Shown here: in pieces, positions 42,821-50,922 of the stretch | Layout of the letters: each line of letters begins with the position of its first letter | Position numbering within the stretch: position 1 is the first letter of the stretch | Assembly: GCA_030523775.1 (NCBI GenBank) | Contig: JAUNHW010000011.1 | Location: forward strand, 1 to 64,000 | Length of the DNA stretch: 64,000 nucleotides | Direction of reading: 5' to 3' | DNA from: Akkermansia sp. | GTDB lineage: Bacteria; Verrucomicrobiota; Verrucomicrobiia; Verrucomicrobiales; Akkermansiaceae | Notes under the pieces: generated by a model | Seen by the model: the letters and a program-made list of their open reading frames with translations, nothing else | Databases searched by the model: none | Told to the model about the DNA's origin: nothing | Translations under genes and position numbers: made by a program

Positions 42821-43807
42821 AAGGAGATTCTCCCGCACGCAGTCGCGGGGCGTTTCGCCCTTGTCGTTCTTGATGTTCCAGTCCGCGCCGCAATCCATGA
42901 GCGCGCCGAAGAAGCTGAATTCAACAATGCCCTCGTGGTAAACCCCGGCGGCCATGTGCAGGGGAGTGTTGCCGTGCAGCACGTTGATGTTGGGGTCCGC
43001 GCCAAGGTCCACCAGCAGCTCGATGAGCCCGCAGGCCGCCTTGGTTTTCTCAGGGTCGGGGAAACTGCCGCCGTAGTGCCAGATGACCTCCGCCAGCGGC
43101 GGCAGGGAGATGCGACTCTCGTACATCCTGTATTCCGTGCGCCGGTTCGGAGAGATCCCGGACTGGATGATCCGTCTCACGGCCTCCTTGTCGCCTTTCA
43201 TGATGGCTTGCGTGAGCGCATCGTGGGAAACAACGCCCACCCCCGCGCCGTCCCGGTAATTGAAGAGCAGGCGCACCTCGCCGTGCGGCATCTCGTCCAC
43301 CACCAGGAGGAAATCGTCTATCACCACCCGCACGGAGGGTGGCAGATCCACGCCCCGCGCCTTCAGCTGGCCGCGCACAAAGGCATCGTATGCCCGGCGG
43401 GCCTCGGGCGCCTCCAGGCAATGCATCTTTTTCTGGGGATTGTACCACCGGCTGGCCTTGAAGAATTGAACGAATTCCTCTCCCCAGCGGGGCGTCTCGG
43501 CCATCTCATAGCTCAGCTGAAAAAAGTTGCCGCCCTCCCGGCGTTGGCAGTACCGGATGGCGGTACACAGGAAATCCACAATCTCCGCTGCAGATGCGCC
43601 TTTCTTGAACCGGATGCTGTAGGTTGTGTAGGCCGGCCACGGCTTCGCCTCCAGGGTTGCCTTCTCGCAGGTAGGCAGAGGCGGCGCCGGCGGCTCATCG
43701 GCCAGGGTATTGCAAAGCAGGCACGCCGCAGCAGCCACGGCTGCCAAACATGCCGCCGCCAATCGGCGCCCTGATTTCTTCATCGCGTCAGTGGGGTGCG
43801 CTTTCAT
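42812..43807 (-). CDS. Exported ankyrin-repeat protein
   Basis: 331 residues from ATG 43807; ATG 43783 (MKKSGRRLAA...) is an equally plausible start eight residues on. The signal peptide is RRLAAACLAAVAAAACLLCNTLA. The middle region is unrecognised. The C-terminal third carries ankyrin repeats (ADPNINVLHGNTPLHMAAG; MDCGADWNIKNDKGETPRDCV), preceded by a degenerate one (MKGDKEAVRRIIQSGISPN). Ankyrin repeats bind proteins, so a periplasmic or surface interaction role is likely. The stop codon lies within a 33-bp tandem repeat. Confidence 0.82.
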   Translation of the reverse strand: MKAHPTDAMKKSGRRLAAACLAAVAAAACLLCNTLADEPPAPPLPTCEKATLEAKPWPAYTTYSIRFKKGASAAEIVDFLCTAIRYCQRREGGNFFQLSYEMAETPRWGEEFVQFFKASRWYNPQKKMHCLEAPEARRAYDAFVRGQLKARGVDLPPSVRVVIDDFLLVVDEMPHGEVRLLFNYRDGAGVGVVSHDALTQAIMKGDKEAVRRIIQSGISPNRRTEYRMYESRISLPPLAEVIWHYGGSFPDPEKTKAACGLIELLVDLGADPNINVLHGNTPLHMAAGVYHEGIVEFSFFGALMDCGADWNIKNDKGETPRDCVRENLLSP

Positions 43808-43823
43808 CGTGCTTCTATACCCG

Positions 43824-43852
43824 ATAATACACGGCCCGCCCCAAATGCACAA
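43824..43852 (-). promoter_or_regulatory. Ankyrin gene promoter
   Basis: Minus strand TTGTGC (43852-43847), 17-bp spacer, TATTAT (43829-43824), 16 nt before ATG 43807. Confidence 0.68.
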
Positions 43853-43953
43853 TGAAAATGCAAAAATGACAAAACAAACGGCTCCTAGCCGCCTTTCCCC
43901 CGCCTTGCAGGGAAACAGCTCATGCAAAAAACGAAAATTTGGCAAAATGTTAT

Positions 43954-44008
43954 AAAATATGCATATTTTGTATTGACTTGCCAATGAAAACAAACTATTT
44001 TTCATTGG
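43954..44008 (+). promoter_or_regulatory. abiE promoter with overlapping operator
   Basis: TTGACT (43973-43978), 17-bp spacer, TATTTT (43996-44001). A perfect inverted repeat CCAATGAAAA (43981-43990) / TTTTCATTGG (43999-44008) covers the spacer and the -10 box, ending one base before the antitoxin ATG. A 16-bp palindrome AAAATATGCATATTTT (43954-43969) lies just upstream of the -35. AbiEi antitoxins of the studied systems repress by binding inverted repeats, which fits this site. Confidence 0.78.
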
Positions 44009-44009
44009 T

Positions 44010-44642
44010 ATGGCATTGCCGAAGGGAGAGCGAAGCCTGGAACAGAAAATCCTGGCCAGACTGGTCAGGAACGGGAAGGGCTATGTCTTTTCCAACCATG
44101 ATTTCCTGGATTTGGGCAAGGACACCTCGGTTGCATGGAGCCTGATGCAGCTCAAAAGGCGCGGGGCCATCCGCCAGCTGCAGCGAGGATTGTACGATTA
44201 CCCGAAGTACAGCCAACTGCTCGGGGAAACTCTCGCACCGGACCTGTACAAGGCGGCGCAAGCGCTGGCGCGCAAGTTTGCGTGGACCATACAGCCAAGC
44301 GGCGGCACCGCACTCAATGCGCTGGGATTGGACACCCAGGTTCCCATACGGCTTGTCTTCCTGTCCGACGGCCCCAGCCGCACCTACCATTTCGGGAACC
44401 GCGACCTGCGCTTTGTCCACGTTGCCACGCGGAAAAGCCAATTTTCATCGCCGCAATCAAGCCTTGTCATCCAAGCCTTGACGGAACTCGGCAAAAACCG
44501 CATCACTCGGAGCACCATATCGCAGATTGCCGACACCATCACGCCCGCCACCCGCAAAGCGCTGGCCAAGGACCTCGTGCACACCTCGGAATGGTGCCGC
44601 CACGCCATTAGACAAATCATCACCGAATACGACCATGAATAA
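44010..44642 (+). CDS. AbiEi-type antitoxin (DUF6088-like), type IV toxin-antitoxin
   Basis: 210 residues. The N-terminal winged-helix portion (SLEQKILARLVRNGKGYVFSNHDFLDLG, then VAWSLMQLKRRGAIRQLQRGLYDYP) matches the AbiEi/DUF6088 DNA-binding domain. The C-terminal domain has PSGGTALNALGLDTQVP. ATG 44010 fits the family N-terminus and lies only 8 nt after the -10 box, implying a leaderless mRNA. It should neutralise the downstream nucleotidyltransferase and repress the operon. The stop codon overlaps the toxin start by 8 nt. Confidence 0.87.
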   Translation: MALPKGERSLEQKILARLVRNGKGYVFSNHDFLDLGKDTSVAWSLMQLKRRGAIRQLQRGLYDYPKYSQLLGETLAPDLYKAAQALARKFAWTIQPSGGTALNALGLDTQVPIRLVFLSDGPSRTYHFGNRDLRFVHVATRKSQFSSPQSSLVIQALTELGKNRITRSTISQIADTITPATRKALAKDLVHTSEWCRHAIRQIITEYDHE

Positions 44643-45666
44643 CATTGCCGCCATGCTGCCGGAAGAGCGGCGAGAAATTGTCCTGCAAACATCAGCACGC
44701 ACGGGGATGAGCCCCGCCATCATCGAAAAGGATTTCTGGGTGTGCTGGGTGCTCGACCGCCTGTTCCGCTCGTCCCTCAAGGACAAGATTATCTTCAAGG
44801 GCGGCACCAGCCTGTCCAAGGCCTACCACCTCATCAACAGGTTTTCCGAGGACATCGACCTCATTCTGGACTGGAGCGATTTCACGGCGCTGAACCAGGG
44901 CGACCCCGCCCAGCGCCTCGGCAAGAGCCCGCGCAAGAAAATGCTGGACGCGCTGGATTCCTGGGGGCTGGACTGCATTGCATCCGTTGTTCTCCCGGTG
45001 GTGCAGCGGGAGTGCGGGGAGCACTGCGCCGCGCACGTGTCCGATACAGCGCCGGAAACCATTGTGGTTGAGTATCCCAGGTCATTCGAGACGGAGTATG
45101 TGAAAAGCGCCATCCTGCTGGAAATCGGCCCCAAGGCGGCATGGAACCCGCATCGCGTGGTGCAAATTTCCCCATACATCGCGGAAGAATACCCGCGACT
45201 GTTCCAATCTCCCTCTTTCCCCGTTACCGTCACTACGGCTGAACGCGCATTCTGGGAGAAGCTCACCATCCTCCACGCCCAGGCGCAGCGTCCGTCGCCA
45301 TTGCCGGAACGATACGCCCGCCACTACTACGACAGCATTATGATGGCGCGCAACACCGAGTTGAGGTCGTCCGCCTTCGCGCAAGTGAAACTCCTGTACG
45401 CCGTGGCATCGTTCAAGCACTACTTCTACCACGCGGGGTGGGCCGACTACCCGAACGCCGTGCCGGGGAAGCTGCATCTCATGCCCACCGGCCATATTCT
45501 GGAAGGATTGGTACGCGACTACGCCAAGATGAAAGCCACCATGCTGCCCGCCGATGCTCCGGCGCTTGGTGATATCCTGGATGAACTACAGCTGCTCGAA
45601 GCCGAGGTCAACGCGCTGCAGCCCCTACCGCTGGATATCAGGAACTATCCGGATATGCAGCCGTAG
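44635..45666 (+). CDS. AbiEii-type nucleotidyltransferase toxin
   Basis: 343 residues from ATG 44635. The nucleotidyltransferase core is FKGGTSLSKAYHLINRFSEDIDLIL, with GGTS at residues 56-59 and metal-binding D73 and D75. AERAFWEKLTILH supplies the conserved Lys and His of the AbiEii family. AbiEii-type toxins cause reversible growth arrest, and some give phage resistance by abortive infection; characterised homologues modify tRNA ends. Overlap with the antitoxin gene (ATGAATAA) indicates translational coupling. Base composition is a little below its neighbours, as expected for a mobile defence cassette. Confidence 0.9.
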   Translation: MNNIAAMLPEERREIVLQTSARTGMSPAIIEKDFWVCWVLDRLFRSSLKDKIIFKGGTSLSKAYHLINRFSEDIDLILDWSDFTALNQGDPAQRLGKSPRKKMLDALDSWGLDCIASVVLPVVQRECGEHCAAHVSDTAPETIVVEYPRSFETEYVKSAILLEIGPKAAWNPHRVVQISPYIAEEYPRLFQSPSFPVTVTTAERAFWEKLTILHAQAQRPSPLPERYARHYYDSIMMARNTELRSSAFAQVKLLYAVASFKHYFYHAGWADYPNAVPGKLHLMPTGHILEGLVRDYAKMKATMLPADAPALGDILDELQLLEAEVNALQPLPLDIRNYPDMQP

Positions 45667-45688
45667 CGCAGCGTGGAGCCTCTCCCAA

Positions 45689-46867
45689 TCACTCGGCCTT
45701 GAGGATGGCCAGCTTTTCCGGGTCCAGCTTCTCCCAGGGGAGGCCGCCTTTGGTGAAGTGGCCGTAGTTGGTGGTTTGGCGGAAGATGGGCTGTCTAAGG
45801 CCGAGGGTGCGCTCCATGTCGGCCGGCTTGAAGGAGAAGGCCCTTTTCACGCGCTCAATGATGGTAGACTCGTCCACCCTGGCGCTGCCGAAGGTGTCCA
45901 CGTCTATCATGATGGAGACGGGGGAAGCCTTGCCGATGGCGTAGGCCACCTGGAGCTCGCAGCGGTCGGCCAGTCCGGCGGCGACGATGTGCTTGGCGAC
46001 CCAGCGGCACATGTAGGCACCGGAGCGGTCCACCTTGGAGCAGTCCTTGCCGGAGAAGGCGCCGCCGCCGTGGCGGCCCATGCCGCCGTAGGTGTCCACG
46101 ATGATTTTGCGGCCGGTGAGGCCGGAATCGCCGTGGGGACCGCCGACGACGAAGCGCCCGGTGGGGTTGATGAAGAATTCGGTATCCGGGGTGATGAGCT
46201 CCGCGGGCAGGACGCGCAGGATGATATCCTTGCAGAAGGCGCGGATGGTGGCGTTGTCCACGTCGTCGCTGTGCTGGGTGCTGAGCACCACGTTGAGGAT
46301 GCGTGCGGGGCGGCCCTGCGCATCATACTCCACGGCCACCTGGCTCTTGCTGTCCGGCCGCAGCCAGGCGGTGCCGCCCTCGTGGCGCACCCTGGCCAGC
46401 TCCATCATGATGCGGTGGGCGTACATGATGGGGGCGGGCATGAGCTCCGGGGTCTCGTTGGAGGCGAAGCCGAACATGATGCCCTGGTCTCCGGCGCCCT
46501 GCTCCGCGCCTTCCTTGCCCTCCGCGGCGCGGGCGTCCACGCCCTGGGCGATATCCGGGCTCTGGGTGGAGAGGTAGTTTTCTATTTCCACGGTCTCCGC
46601 GTTGAACAATTCGTCGTCCGCGGGGGTGCGGTAGCCGATATCACGGATGGTGTCGCGCACGATTTTCTCGTAGTCGATTTCAGCCTTTGTGGTGATTTCA
46701 CCGGCAAGGATGACATGGCTGTCCTTGACCAGTGTTTCGCATGCCACGCGGCTGGCGGGGTCCTGCTCCAGGCAGGCGTCCAGGATGGAGTCGGAGATAA
46801 GGTCGGCCACCTTGTCCGGGTGGCCCTCCCCGACGGATTCGGAAGTGAAGATGCGAGGGTGGTTCAT
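45689..46867 (-). CDS. metK: S-adenosylmethionine synthetase
   Basis: 392 residues. [62 protein letters not shown] and [19 protein letters not shown] are the family signatures, and the catalytic His lies in GHPDK. It makes SAM from methionine and ATP. Its start codon directly abuts the stop codon of the upstream Cys-Pro motif gene, so it is the third gene of that operon. No SAM riboswitch is seen in front of it. Confidence 0.98.
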   Translation of the reverse strand: MNHPRIFTSESVGEGHPDKVADLISDSILDACLEQDPASRVACETLVKDSHVILAGEITTKAEIDYEKIVRDTIRDIGYRTPADDELFNAETVEIENYLSTQSPDIAQGVDARAAEGKEGAEQGAGDQGIMFGFASNETPELMPAPIMYAHRIMMELARVRHEGGTAWLRPDSKSQVAVEYDAQGRPARILNVVLSTQHSDDVDNATIRAFCKDIILRVLPAELITPDTEFFINPTGRFVVGGPHGDSGLTGRKIIVDTYGGMGRHGGGAFSGKDCSKVDRSGAYMCRWVAKHIVAAGLADRCELQVAYAIGKASPVSIMIDVDTFGSARVDESTIIERVKRAFSFKPADMERTLGLRQPIFRQTTNYGHFTKGGLPWEKLDPEKLAILKAE

Positions 46868-47926
46868 TTATTCGTAATTGGTAAAGGAGAAATCGGTGAG
46901 ACCGCTGGGGAGCTGGTCCTTGGCGCGGCCGAATTCCGCCATGGCGGAGGTGGAGATGACGGCGGCCTTGTTGGAGATTTCCGGGGAGCGGTCCAGCATG
47001 CACTGGAACACGTCCCATAGCAGGGTCATCTCGTTGCGGAACTGGGAGCTCTGGATGAGGTAGTGGCGCATGCCGCGGTTGTAGAGCGCGCGGATTTCGT
47101 CGTGCGTGAGGTTGCCGCTCTGCTTCTGGTGGAGGGCGGCGGGGTCCTGCTTCTGGCACTCCGTGCGGGCAATGAGGTTGGCGCGCTGCTGCATGAGGCG
47201 CACATCATACGCATCCTTGCGCATGGCGGCCAGCAGGCGCAGGTGGTCCTTCCTCACCGGGCAGGTGCGCAGGCAGGAATCGTTGATGACCACATCGAAC
47301 CGCGCGGGCTCCTGGATGGCGTCCAGCACGGAGGGCTTGACGGCGTCCGCGGGGTGCAGGGCCACGCGGGCGTAGCGCTGGGCCAAGCGGTTGTAGAGGT
47401 CGGCGGTGCGGCGCCCGGGTTCCGCCACCAGGCGGTTGTAGTGGCACAGCACGGGGGCTCCGGGGATGGCGGTAAGAATCTTGTCGCGCAGCTTGTCGCT
47501 GGCCACGGAGATGGCGTTGCGGTGGTTCTGGTTGTGCTTGAGCAGCTCCTGCACCAGCATCATGCCGTAGGGGTCCTCCAGGTCCTCGTCGGAGATAAAA
47601 GGGTTGTCGAACACCAGGTGCACGCCGATGTTCATCTTGGCGTACTCCTCCAGCAGGGAGGAGTAGCGGTCGAACGCTATCGGGCGGCGCTGCACAAACC
47701 AGTCCAGCGTCCACAGGCAGGGCGGCGCGCCCATCACGTTGTCCATGCGGCGCACGCCCAGGTGGGCGCCCAGGTAGTTGCCCACGAGCTTGAGGGAGCG
47801 GTCGTAGCGGAAGGCGCCGCCGACGGTCCAGGTGGCCTCCGGCACGTAGTTTTCCGTGAGGTAGGCGAGCCGCTTGAGCGCCTCCTGGTCGTTGATGGCT
47901 TCGGGGTCTTGTTCTGTGTCGCTCAT
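46868..47926 (-). CDS. Cys-Pro motif protein A (unknown; TIM-barrel U32-like resemblance)
   Basis: 352 residues. It is paralogous to the upstream gene, sharing an N-terminal WxVxGAFxxDR segment, LxxxFxNxxxxxxxLxDPxG and, near residues 218-228, C-x3-C-P-x-R-x2-H (CLRTCPVRKDH), followed by RHYLIQSS near the C-terminus. The paralogue reads RHFKLQGR at that point, close to the FKxEGR segment of U32 proteins, which hints at a related barrel. The two cysteines could bind metal or a cluster with residues from elsewhere. It starts within the stop codon of its paralogue (4-nt overlap) and abuts metK. Function unknown; a SAM-linked or carbohydrate-related role is speculation. Confidence 0.7.
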   Translation of the reverse strand: MSDTEQDPEAINDQEALKRLAYLTENYVPEATWTVGGAFRYDRSLKLVGNYLGAHLGVRRMDNVMGAPPCLWTLDWFVQRRPIAFDRYSSLLEEYAKMNIGVHLVFDNPFISDEDLEDPYGMMLVQELLKHNQNHRNAISVASDKLRDKILTAIPGAPVLCHYNRLVAEPGRRTADLYNRLAQRYARVALHPADAVKPSVLDAIQEPARFDVVINDSCLRTCPVRKDHLRLLAAMRKDAYDVRLMQQRANLIARTECQKQDPAALHQKQSGNLTHDEIRALYNRGMRHYLIQSSQFRNEMTLLWDVFQCMLDRSPEISNKAAVISTSAMAEFGRAKDQLPSGLTDFSFTNYE

Positions 47927-48891
47927 GACTCGGGGTGTGGCAGGATGGATTCCCAGAAGAGTTGTCCGTTGCGGTGCATGGCGTTCTCGTCCTCGGCGTC
48001 GTTGCGGAGGGCGATGCGCAGCAGGTCGAACACGATGGACGAGGCGTTGGAGATGCCGCGCCCCTGCAGCTTGAAGTGGCGGAAGCCCATATCGTACAGG
48101 CGCGCGATTTCCGGCGTGTTGAGGGCCAGCACGCTCTTGGTTTCGTGCGCCAGCAGGGTGAACAGGTTCTGGCAGCCGTTCTTGCTCTGCTTCTTCTCGA
48201 ACTCCGAGCTGTCGTAGCCTGTGAAGTTGAGCGACATCTCGGACAGGCTCTTGTAGTGGAACGGTCGCAACGGGCAGTTGCGGATGCAGTACTCGTTAAT
48301 CAGCAGGATGTAGCGGTCCTTCTCCTCCAGCTTCTCCAGCAGGTCGTAGTTCAGCACGTCGTCCGGGTGCACCATCACGTCGTCGTACTCGTCCGCCAGC
48401 CTCTTGTAGGCGTCCAGGTTGCCCTTGCCGCCGCCGTTGGTGATTTTCAGGATGGAGGAGATGAGCCGCAGCTCCGGGAACTTTTCGCGGATGTGGTCGC
48501 GCAGCAGGTCGTTGGCCAAAATGACGGAGTTGCGCTTGGTGGGGTTGTGGCGGGAGAAGAAGGTGCAGATGGCGTTGCCCAGGGGGTCCTTCAAATGCTC
48601 CTCCCGCAGGGACAGGTTGGTGAAGGTGAGGAACACGGCTATCTTGCGGGCCTCATACGCCAGGCCGGCGGCGCGGATTTCCTCTGCGCTGCGCAGCAGG
48701 TGCTGCAGCACGCGCCCGCTGTTCCACAGGCACAGCGGAGAGCCGTGCACCATGTGGAACGGCTCGAAGCCCAGCAGCAGGCGGCAGTAGTCGAAAAACG
48801 ACAGCAGCTCGCGGTCGTGCGTGAACGCACCGGATACATCCCAGTCCGCCTCCGGCCACTGCGGGTTCAGGTATGGTGAAATGCCACTCAT
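47923..48891 (-). CDS. Cys-Pro motif protein B (unknown; paralogue of the next gene)
   Basis: 322 residues from ATG 48891, supported by a promoter 8 nt upstream. C202-x3-C206-P-L-R-P-F-H212 (CIRNCPLRPFH) matches the paralogue's motif spacing exactly, and MGFRHFKLQGRG follows at about residues 269-279. The N-terminal part has WDVSGAFTHDREL and LFLTFTNLSLREEHLKDPLGN-type sequence. No signal peptide or membrane span is evident. First gene of the three-gene operon ending in metK. Relatives of this type occur in other bacteria, I believe near surface-glycan genes, but I cannot name a tested function. Confidence 0.7.
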   Translation of the reverse strand: MSGISPYLNPQWPEADWDVSGAFTHDRELLSFFDYCRLLLGFEPFHMVHGSPLCLWNSGRVLQHLLRSAEEIRAAGLAYEARKIAVFLTFTNLSLREEHLKDPLGNAICTFFSRHNPTKRNSVILANDLLRDHIREKFPELRLISSILKITNGGGKGNLDAYKRLADEYDDVMVHPDDVLNYDLLEKLEEKDRYILLINEYCIRNCPLRPFHYKSLSEMSLNFTGYDSSEFEKKQSKNGCQNLFTLLAHETKSVLALNTPEIARLYDMGFRHFKLQGRGISNASSIVFDLLRIALRNDAEDENAMHRNGQLFWESILPHPES

Positions 48892-48899
48892 GCGCGTGC

Positions 48900-48928
48900 A
48901 TGGTAGCACACCCGCAGCCGGATTTCAA
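48900..48928 (-). promoter_or_regulatory. Promoter of the Cys-Pro pair/metK operon
   Basis: Minus strand TTGAAA (48928-48923), 17-bp spacer, TACCAT (48905-48900), 8 nt before ATG 48891. Confidence 0.72.
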
Positions 48929-48945
48929 GAACATTGCGCGTCCGC

Positions 48946-50004
48946 CTATTTCACGGATTCCTCTTCCGCGAGGTGGCGGAGCTCCTCGTTGATGGGGGCC
49001 ATGGCGTCTACAATGCGGGAGTTGACGCTGTGGCGGCACATTCCCTCCGCCATGCGGGTGGCGTTCAGGATGGCGCGGGCGGAGGCGGAGCCGTGTGCAA
49101 TGATGGAGACGCCCTTCACGCCCATGAGCGGGCAGCCCCCCACGGAATCCGCGTTCAGGCGGCCACCGATGCTGCGGAAAACGCCGCGCATGCCCAGCGC
49201 GCCCACCATGGCGATGGGGCTCTTCTTGATGCCGTCCTTGATCATGTGGGAGAAGGTCTTGGCCGTGGCCTCTATGGTCTTGAGCAGGATGTTGCCCGTG
49301 AAGCCGTCCGTGAGCGCCACGTCCATGTCGCTCTCGAAAAGGTCGTGCCCCTCGCGGTTGCCGATGAACTGGAAGGGCAGCAGCTGCTTGTCCGCCAAGT
49401 GGCGCAGCAGGCGGTGGGTCTCCTTGGAGAAATCGCTGCCCTTGCAGTCCTCCGTGCCGTTGCTCATCACGGCCACGCGGGGTTCCGGGATGCCGTAGAT
49501 GTAGCGCGCCATCATGGCGGACATGACGGCATAGCCCACCAGGTGGCTGGGCTTGGCGTCCGGGTTGGCCCCGGTATCGCTCACCAGCAGGTAGCCGCGG
49601 GAATTGGGGATGGGGGAGACGATACCCGCGCGCTCCACACCCTGCAGCAGGCGCAGCTTGATGGTGCAGGCGGCCACCTCTGCCCCGGTGTTGCCGGCGG
49701 AGAGCACGGCATCGCACACGCCGTCCTTCACCAAATCCACGGCAATGCTCATGGAGGAGTGCTTCTTCTGGCGCACGGCCACCAGGCCGCTCTCGTCCAT
49801 GCCCACCACCTCCGGCGCGTGCACAATCTCCAGACGCGGATCCACGCCGAACCCGGCGGCATCGCAACGGCGCTTCAGCTCCGCCTCGTCACCCACCAGG
49901 TACAGCTTTTCCAGGGAGTCCACCTGGTCCAGCGCCTGCTTCGCCCCATCGATGTTGATATCCGGGGCATTGTCGCCACCCATGGCATCCAATGATAGTT
50001 TCAT
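48946..50004 (-). CDS. plsX: Phosphate acyltransferase PlsX
   Basis: 352 residues. LSLDAMGGDNAPDINIDGA, SAGNTGAEVAACTIKL, VLMSNGTED-type sequence (VAVMSNGTEDCKGSDF) and DVALTDGFTGNILLKT are PlsX hallmarks. It converts acyl-ACP to acyl-phosphate for phospholipid synthesis. It follows yceD and rpmF in the classical order but has its own promoter just past the rpmF terminator. fabH does not follow. Confidence 0.97.
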   Translation of the reverse strand: MKLSLDAMGGDNAPDINIDGAKQALDQVDSLEKLYLVGDEAELKRRCDAAGFGVDPRLEIVHAPEVVGMDESGLVAVRQKKHSSMSIAVDLVKDGVCDAVLSAGNTGAEVAACTIKLRLLQGVERAGIVSPIPNSRGYLLVSDTGANPDAKPSHLVGYAVMSAMMARYIYGIPEPRVAVMSNGTEDCKGSDFSKETHRLLRHLADKQLLPFQFIGNREGHDLFESDMDVALTDGFTGNILLKTIEATAKTFSHMIKDGIKKSPIAMVGALGMRGVFRSIGGRLNADSVGGCPLMGVKGVSIIAHGSASARAILNATRMAEGMCRHSVNSRIVDAMAPINEELRHLAEEESVK

Positions 50005-50026
50005 GGCACTTGCGAGATACGGCTAC

Positions 50027-50054
50027 ACTCTAGCACCCGCAGCCCTTTTGTCAA
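50027..50054 (-). promoter_or_regulatory. plsX promoter
   Basis: Minus strand TTGACA (50054-50049), 16-bp spacer, TAGAGT (50032-50027). Its -35 directly abuts the T-run of the rpmF terminator. Confidence 0.75.
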
Positions 50055-50084
50055 CAAAAAACCGCCCCACCAGGGTGGGGCGGT
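50055..50084 (-). terminator. Terminator after rpmF
   Basis: Minus strand ACCGCCCCACC, short loop, GGTGGGGCGGT, followed by TTTTTT (50060-50055). Confidence 0.9.
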
Positions 50085-50112
50085 GTTGGAAAAAGACAAT
50101 GTGGAGAGGTAA

Positions 50113-50304
50113 TCAGTCAACAAGCTTGACGATGACCTCCGCCCCGCTCTGGGTCTTGTAGGTGCCGCACTGCGGGCAGGCGGTGTGACCGGGGACGGCG
50201 GCGCCGCACTTGGGGCACTTGCCGAGCTTGGGCGCCTTCCAGGCCTTGGCTGCAAGGCGGGAGCGCTGCTTCATCTTGGACGTTCTACGTTTAGGAGCTG
50301 CCAT
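50113..50304 (-). CDS. rpmF: 50S ribosomal protein L32
   Basis: 63 residues. [18 protein letters not shown] is the typical basic start, and the zinc ribbon is [18 protein letters not shown]. It is a small protein of the large subunit. It lies 45 bp after the YceD gene and before plsX, the order found in many bacteria. Confidence 0.98.
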   Translation of the reverse strand: MAAPKRRTSKMKQRSRLAAKAWKAPKLGKCPKCGAAVPGHTACPQCGTYKTQSGAEVIVKLVD

Positions 50305-50349
50305 AATCGTGTATTGGTTAAAGATTGCTGTGATGGGCGGTTCCAGGCG

Positions 50350-50835
50350 TCATTTGGGGAGCTTGTCAAGCACATCCCAGACACTGTCGCCGCTCGGGGC
50401 GGCAGAGTCTACACCCGAACCGGGGTTTTTGTCCAGCCTAAAATCACGAATAATGTCATTTTTTTCACAATCCAGCCCCGCGTGCTCGCATTTGGGGTAG
50501 CTGGGAAGGACGAGGACGAGCTCCTCGCGCAGGGCGTCCGTGGCATCGAAAGAGCCCTTTCCGGCAACATCGAAGGAGAGCGTGACATCCGGAATCTCCG
50601 CGGTGTAGTCGAACCGCGCCAGGCAGCGGTTGCAGCACATGTTGAACGGGGCGGCCAGGCTGCCGCGCAGCACCAGCTCGTGCTCGTACAGGTGGGCGTC
50701 CAGCGCATAGTGCAGCGGGCCGGTGGAGCGCAGCTCCGCGGAATCGATGCCGAACACGGCGCCGTCGATGTCGCCCTCCAGGAACCTTCCCTCCTCCGGG
50801 AAATCCTCCAGTGCAATAATGAGCCGGCTGTCCAT
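50350..50835 (-). CDS. YceD/DUF177 family protein
   Basis: 161 residues. LRGSLAAPFNMCCNRCLARFDYTAEI carries the CxxC of the family (CNRCL), and DALREELVLVLPSYPKCEHAGLDCEKND is the conserved C-terminal block, here with two further cysteines. YceD proteins are encoded beside rpmF and have been linked to 23S rRNA accumulation in bacteria and plants. The tail (GVDSAAPSGDSVWDVLDKLPK) matches the usual ending. Start ATG 50835. Confidence 0.9.
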   Translation of the reverse strand: MDSRLIIALEDFPEEGRFLEGDIDGAVFGIDSAELRSTGPLHYALDAHLYEHELVLRGSLAAPFNMCCNRCLARFDYTAEIPDVTLSFDVAGKGSFDATDALREELVLVLPSYPKCEHAGLDCEKNDIIRDFRLDKNPGSGVDSAAPSGDSVWDVLDKLPK

Positions 50836-50922
50836 ACCCCTACAATATCGCGTCCCCGCCCGCCGCGCAAGAAAAAACCCCCAACTGTTCCGCGCGCACC
50901 GCTCCGCGGGGGCCGGGCACGG

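Noticed and set aside
42690..42893. Short minus-strand frame encoding a repeated SPEKRV-type peptide over the 33-bp repeats
   Set aside because: It overlaps the ankyrin gene end in another frame, has no ribosome-binding site, and its repetition simply reflects the DNA repeats.
46868..46888. SAM riboswitch upstream of metK
   Set aside because: metK directly abuts the preceding stop codon, so there is no leader to hold one.
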